A stretch of 64,000 bases of DNA from Pyrinomonadaceae bacterium (lineage in GTDB: Bacteria > Acidobacteriota > Blastocatellia > Pyrinomonadales > Pyrinomonadaceae). A model generated the notes under the pieces. The model saw only the letters and a program-made list of their open reading frames with translations. It had not been told where the DNA came from and searched no databases. Of this stretch, positions 61,601-64,000 are shown piece by piece. The position numbers and the translations under genes were made by a program. The stretch is from positions 62,001 through 126,000 of the forward strand of contig JAIBCB010000004.1 of assembly GCA_019694355.1 (NCBI GenBank). The letters are read 5' to 3'. The stretch's first letter is position 1. Each line of letters begins with the position of its first letter.

Positions 61601-64000
61601 CACTCGATAAGGGCTTGTTACACGGTCAACCCGCCCAAGATGGTCGTAGTGCGTCTCAACAAACACGTCTCCCTGGCTGTCTTTGGCCTGCGTCTTGATC
61701 GGACGCCCAAAAACGTCGAAAAAGGTCGTAGCTTCGTCCCAATTGTTCGCATCGAGCTGCTTGCGAACCTTCACGGTGCGGGCGTTGTCGTCGTAGATCG
61801 TCTGCGATTCGGGCGCTGTGAAATTCTGCCCGTAAACACGCGTCGGACGAAGAAGCGGATCATCGTATTCCGTCGCCGTAACCTGACCGAAATCATCCTT
61901 GACGGTAAGAGGCAGGCCGGTATTAGGGTCATACGTTGTTTCCACTGAGGATGTCTGATCCGTTCCAGTAGTGTTTGTCGGATCCGGAGCAGATGTCGTT
62001 ACCTTGGTCGGATATGCATAGTTGTAGGTAGCCGCGAACTCGGTCGTAACTTCATTGCCTACGGCATTCCTTACCTTTACCGCATTTCCAAAGATGTCAT
62101 AGTTCGTGTGCGTTTCGATCCACACGTTATTGTCGCTGTCCCAGACCCGCGTCGTCGTAGGATGTCCGCGATACCTGGTATCCGGGTCTTCCCAACAGGG
62201 TGTTGTTGGGTTGCAGTTATAGCTCGTTGCGAGGTCGTATTTTTGGCTTAGATACGTAAAGGGATAGCTAGCGTGATGGGGTTCATTATCGTAAACGGTT
62301 TGTACCTTCGCCAACACATTACCCGTGGCGGGATCGATCGAGCGCGTCTCGATCGGGAGCGCGTTGATGCCGCGAAGATGATAGTTTTGGTTTAGGTCGT
62401 CATAAAGATAGTCGGTCTCTTCTTTGTTAGCGACCGTCGATGGACCAAAGTACGCGGCTATCTGGTCAAAAGTCCCGGTTTGAGCCAACGATACCGGAAT
62501 AGTTCGGAAATGATGCGTCTTGACCGATATGACGTTGAGTTGAGCAAAGTAATCCGGTCCGGCAGGCGCTCCGGCCTGGCCCGGCACCGCGTACTCATTT
62601 TCCTTCATTGTCGCAAGTGCCTGTCCATTCTCGATCGAGATAGTGATGGTTCGTTTGACACGTGGGTCCGACTTTCGGCCGTCAACTTCTTTTGCGAACC
62701 AGTCGGTCAGCGTGCGAGAACGGATCGTGCCGCTCGCACCCTCCGAATAGACATTTTCGTCATACACCTTTCCTTGCAGTGGGTCCTGATAGCCGAAGTT
62801 GTCCCCACTCCATGTCGCGATCAAGCGCCTTTCGGTTTTGATTCCATCTCCAGCGCCATTGGGATCATCGCCGGTCGGTGCGATAGTTGTGACGGTGTAA
62901 GCGTTGGATTCTGGGTCAATGCCCGCAGAGTACCTCCAAACCTGTTCGGGAGTCGAGCCCTCAGAAGCATAAACGCGGCGCTCGATCACGCCTCGGTTCG
63001 TCTGTGCGTACGCCATCTCATCGGCACCATCGATGGGCGCGATGTACCCATAATCAAATTCTTCGATCTTGCCCGTAGGGTAGATGATCTTCGTGATCTC
63101 GCCGTAACGATTGTATTTGAATTCATAGAACTTGCCGTTCGGAAGCTTGATCTTCGAGAGGACGACGGGGTTGAAACGCGGAGAGTCAACCTCTGCATCG
63201 CCGTTCGCATCAAGCACGATGTTCCCATTCGCATCATAAACGCCCGCCGCTCCATTTACCGAAGCGAGTCCGAATAACGGGTCGTTCTCGGGAAAGAGAA
63301 CCTCATTGGGATGGGAGGGATCTGCGGTTGAGAGGTCGGTATATACATTGCCACGCGCCATGTACCGCCCGGCGTAGAAGAGCCTTTCAGTTTGATCTTC
63401 GAGAGCACCGTCCCCAACGCCGCATGTCCCTGTCGTATCTGTCTCACAGCCGACCGCCTTTAAGTTCTTCCACGTTACTTCATAATGCTGCTTCGCCGAT
63501 CCGATGCCGTCAAGATTCATTATTTCGGTTCCAGCGGAGTGCCGCTGCATGCTGGTATTAAGCGGCATGACATCGTGAACCTGTCGGCCAATGGTATCGG
63601 TAACAGTCGCAGTCGTTACATTCGATATTGCGTCGTTGGTAGTCGAATACGTGGTCACATTGCCATCCGCATCAACATATTTACTCGGAAGGTTTCCTGC
63701 AAGGTTGTTTGCAGGCGTCGCAGGAAAGATGTACTTGCCGCCATCCGACATATGGATCGTTGAGCCACTGGCGTCAACTTTTAGCCTTGTTCCCGAACTA
63801 TCGACTGAAAGATACTCTCCGTATCCATCACCCGTTTCAGGGCATCCGTTCTGGCTCCCACACTGTGTCGGTCCAGTGGTTGCACGAAATTCATGCTGCG
63901 AACCGTCAGGCAGGTAGGCAGTATATCGTCGCACGTAGTAGAGGGCGGGCGTGGGCGATCCTCCACCTCCACTACCACCTCCACCTCCACCGGGTGGCGG
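58655..64000 (-). CDS. Full-shell RHS repeat protein with ADP-ribosyltransferase-like tip, 5' partial
   Basis: The frame is open to the window edge: 1759 codons from the internal GTG 63934 and 22 more, mostly a Gly-rich linker (PPPGGGGGGSGGGGSPTP), to 64000. It carries many YD repeats (YEYGELRSDGT, YDRYGNRVSTAQN, YDLNGNLVRDQEG) and the core DMLGSPRVLTD, RKRFTGYEKD, SGKSANPQTFNRYVY. The tip (about 290 residues) ends with LTVYRAFGADARAQGFSWTT and GGLPELKI, an R...S/T...E pattern like ADP-ribosyltransferase toxins. It is the only RHS copy here with a long shell and looks like the active parent of cluster 2. Confidence 0.85.
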   Translation of the reverse strand, partial: PPPGGGGGGSGGGGSPTPALYYVRRYTAYLPDGSQHEFRATTGPTQCGSQNGCPETGDGYGEYLSVDSSGTRLKVDASGSTIHMSDGGKYIFPATPANNLAGNLPSKYVDADGNVTTYSTTNDAISNVTTATVTDTIGRQVHDVMPLNTSMQRHSAGTEIMNLDGIGSAKQHYEVTWKNLKAVGCETDTTGTCGVGDGALEDQTERLFYAGRYMARGNVYTDLSTADPSHPNEVLFPENDPLFGLASVNGAAGVYDANGNIVLDANGDAEVDSPRFNPVVLSKIKLPNGKFYEFKYNRYGEITKIIYPTGKIEEFDYGYIAPIDGADEMAYAQTNRGVIERRVYASEGSTPEQVWRYSAGIDPESNAYTVTTIAPTGDDPNGAGDGIKTERRLIATWSGDNFGYQDPLQGKVYDENVYSEGASGTIRSRTLTDWFAKEVDGRKSDPRVKRTITISIENGQALATMKENEYAVPGQAGAPAGPDYFAQLNVISVKTHHFRTIPVSLAQTGTFDQIAAYFGPSTVANKEETDYLYDDLNQNYHLRGINALPIETRSIDPATGNVLAKVQTVYDNEPHHASYPFTYLSQKYDLATSYNCNPTTPCWEDPDTRYRGHPTTTRVWDSDNNVWIETHTNYDIFGNAVKVRNAVGNEVTTEFAATYNYAYPTKVTTSAPDPTNTTGTDQTSSVETTYDPNTGLPLTVKDDFGQVTATEYDDPLLRPTRVYGQNFTAPESQTIYDDNARTVKVRKQLDANNWDEATTFFDVFGRPIKTQAKDSQGDVFVETHYDHLGRVDRVTSPYRVGDIVYWSKTRFDELGRAVETFAPTELSGLANAQSLGVTSYDISSAPGYFGVAVITTDASGRESLSITNALGQLIVVEEPDSDGHVGPMPTSTPQPQPSPGGGGGIPPECFSQACPGGLTGGSFPSYATYYKYDVKGHMVEVIQGDQHRYFKYDSLGRMIRVRQPEQEVNASLALSDAYNTSGQWTAGFTYDVMGNVLTATDAKGTEIRNTYDKANRVTSRTYSNEPQGVTTPAVHFYYDGKGLAEQQSPNFAKGKLTKVDNGMSATEYMTFDNFGRLTRMRQITDGVVYGDDAHPITYTYNLSGALTQETYPSGRVVKNDFESDGDLARIYGNATVNEPERTYANSFSYTTDGKIESLKLGNGLWEKAVFNSRQQVTELNLGHGLNGDLWKLGYEYGELRSDGTVDTAKNTGNIARQTVSFSGMPQPFVQSYRYDSLYRLTEATETQNGAQTWTQQFGYDRYGNRVSTAQNVLGIANSTTPAVDPLTNRFVTAGTTFEYDLNGNLVRDQEGRQFTFNGDNKQSQVKDASNNVVGTYFYDGEGHRVKKVTQTETVVYVYSNGRQIAEYSTAAPPQNPTTNYTATDMLGSPRVLTDSLGNVVSRRDFLPFGEELYADGVHRTVAGKYSQTGQDGVRKRFTGYEKDAETSLDFAEARMYANTHGRFTAVDPLLASGKSANPQTFNRYVYVLNNPLLLTDPDGLQVAFASGNVYRKGNNFAIFSGKPFAGYRRVRQTINTETTRNGVRFHLTVTPSGWTVGDRVDGAKFDAPPEPPVTKSPTYENQAIRELANGVSDGVRDAAIGIPKGIGNSPSVALNAATGAILNGGIGIFYFRGTNPLAVPNIFSYNNRREASYGHQGSIGFLAGLGFGAGVFGGAAAATSPIPEELTVYRAFGADARAQGFSWTTKNPATVNDFRNVAGLPSGGASGSMNSADFMIQGDVKLSNIIDSFPAEPLDGNIGGLPELKINPRDVTITDFSVLNQ

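Overview
This window looks like a chromosomal segment of an Acidobacteriota bacterium, most likely class Blastocatellia (Pyrinomonadaceae-like). That placement is an inference from the protein style (zinc-ribbon/RDD proteins, an FHA-ABC fusion, a fused AroD-AroE, long YD-repeat RHS proteins) and from moderately GC-rich coding DNA. No rRNA or intact tRNA gene is visible. The window holds about 45 ordinary genes in short, tightly packed operons, interrupted by two clusters of RHS (YD-repeat) polymorphic-toxin DNA and by an accessory region carrying a restriction-modification system.

Left part (1-13.9 kb): a LOG-family protein (cut by the window edge), cutA, an acyl-CoA dehydrogenase, molybdenum cofactor genes moeA-moaC, a VapBC-like pair, an M50-like membrane protease, a PRMT-like methyltransferase, uvrA, a DUF2695 protein, an MFS exporter, a multipass membrane protein and an AlbA_2/Schlafen-type ATP-binding protein. 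RHS cluster 1 (13.9-19.5 kb, + strand) begins at an 18-bp tandem repeat. It holds three N-terminally truncated RHS pieces, two with different C-terminal (CT) domains, each followed by a candidate immunity gene (a short exported protein; a Ycf48/BNR propeller overlapping the toxin by ATGA). It ends in low-complexity repeats.

Central housekeeping part (20.3-44.7 kb): two small minus-strand genes; an operon TspO-like membrane protein - aroDE - ThiF/MoeB - type II NADH dehydrogenase; an exported propeller protein; rlmB; NYN and DUF2203 genes; an RDD protein; and a free-standing NFACT-R protein. A long minus-strand operon runs DciA-like DUF721 - gatC - lipoprotein - gatA - three-FHA ABC transporter - TlpA lipoprotein. 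Then come maf and a pantothenate/folate group (hxlR-folK-panB-panC plus a cysteine-less thioredoxin-fold protein). hxlR is divergent from a small CPVC thioredoxin.

Accessory region (44.7-64 kb): about 1 kb of palindromic REP-like DNA arranged as an imperfect inverted repeat; a truncated tRNA-Val(CAC) 3' end that reads as an attachment-site scar; a decayed tyrosine recombinase; an iteron-like 9-bp repeat array; then a type I restriction system made of hsdR and one gene fusing HsdM to a half-size HsdS. RHS cluster 2 (52.3-64 kb, - strand) follows: a very long RHS protein running off the right edge with an ADP-ribosyltransferase-like tip, then successive displaced cassettes (RHS core + tip + immunity gene), including an HNH nuclease with a DUF4265-type partner and an Imm32-type gene. 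At three junctions in this cluster, and one in cluster 1, RHS core homology resumes within a few bases of the previous immunity stop codon. This is the footprint of toxin-tip replacement by recombination in the core DNA. The two clusters face each other across about 33 kb and form large inverted repeats.
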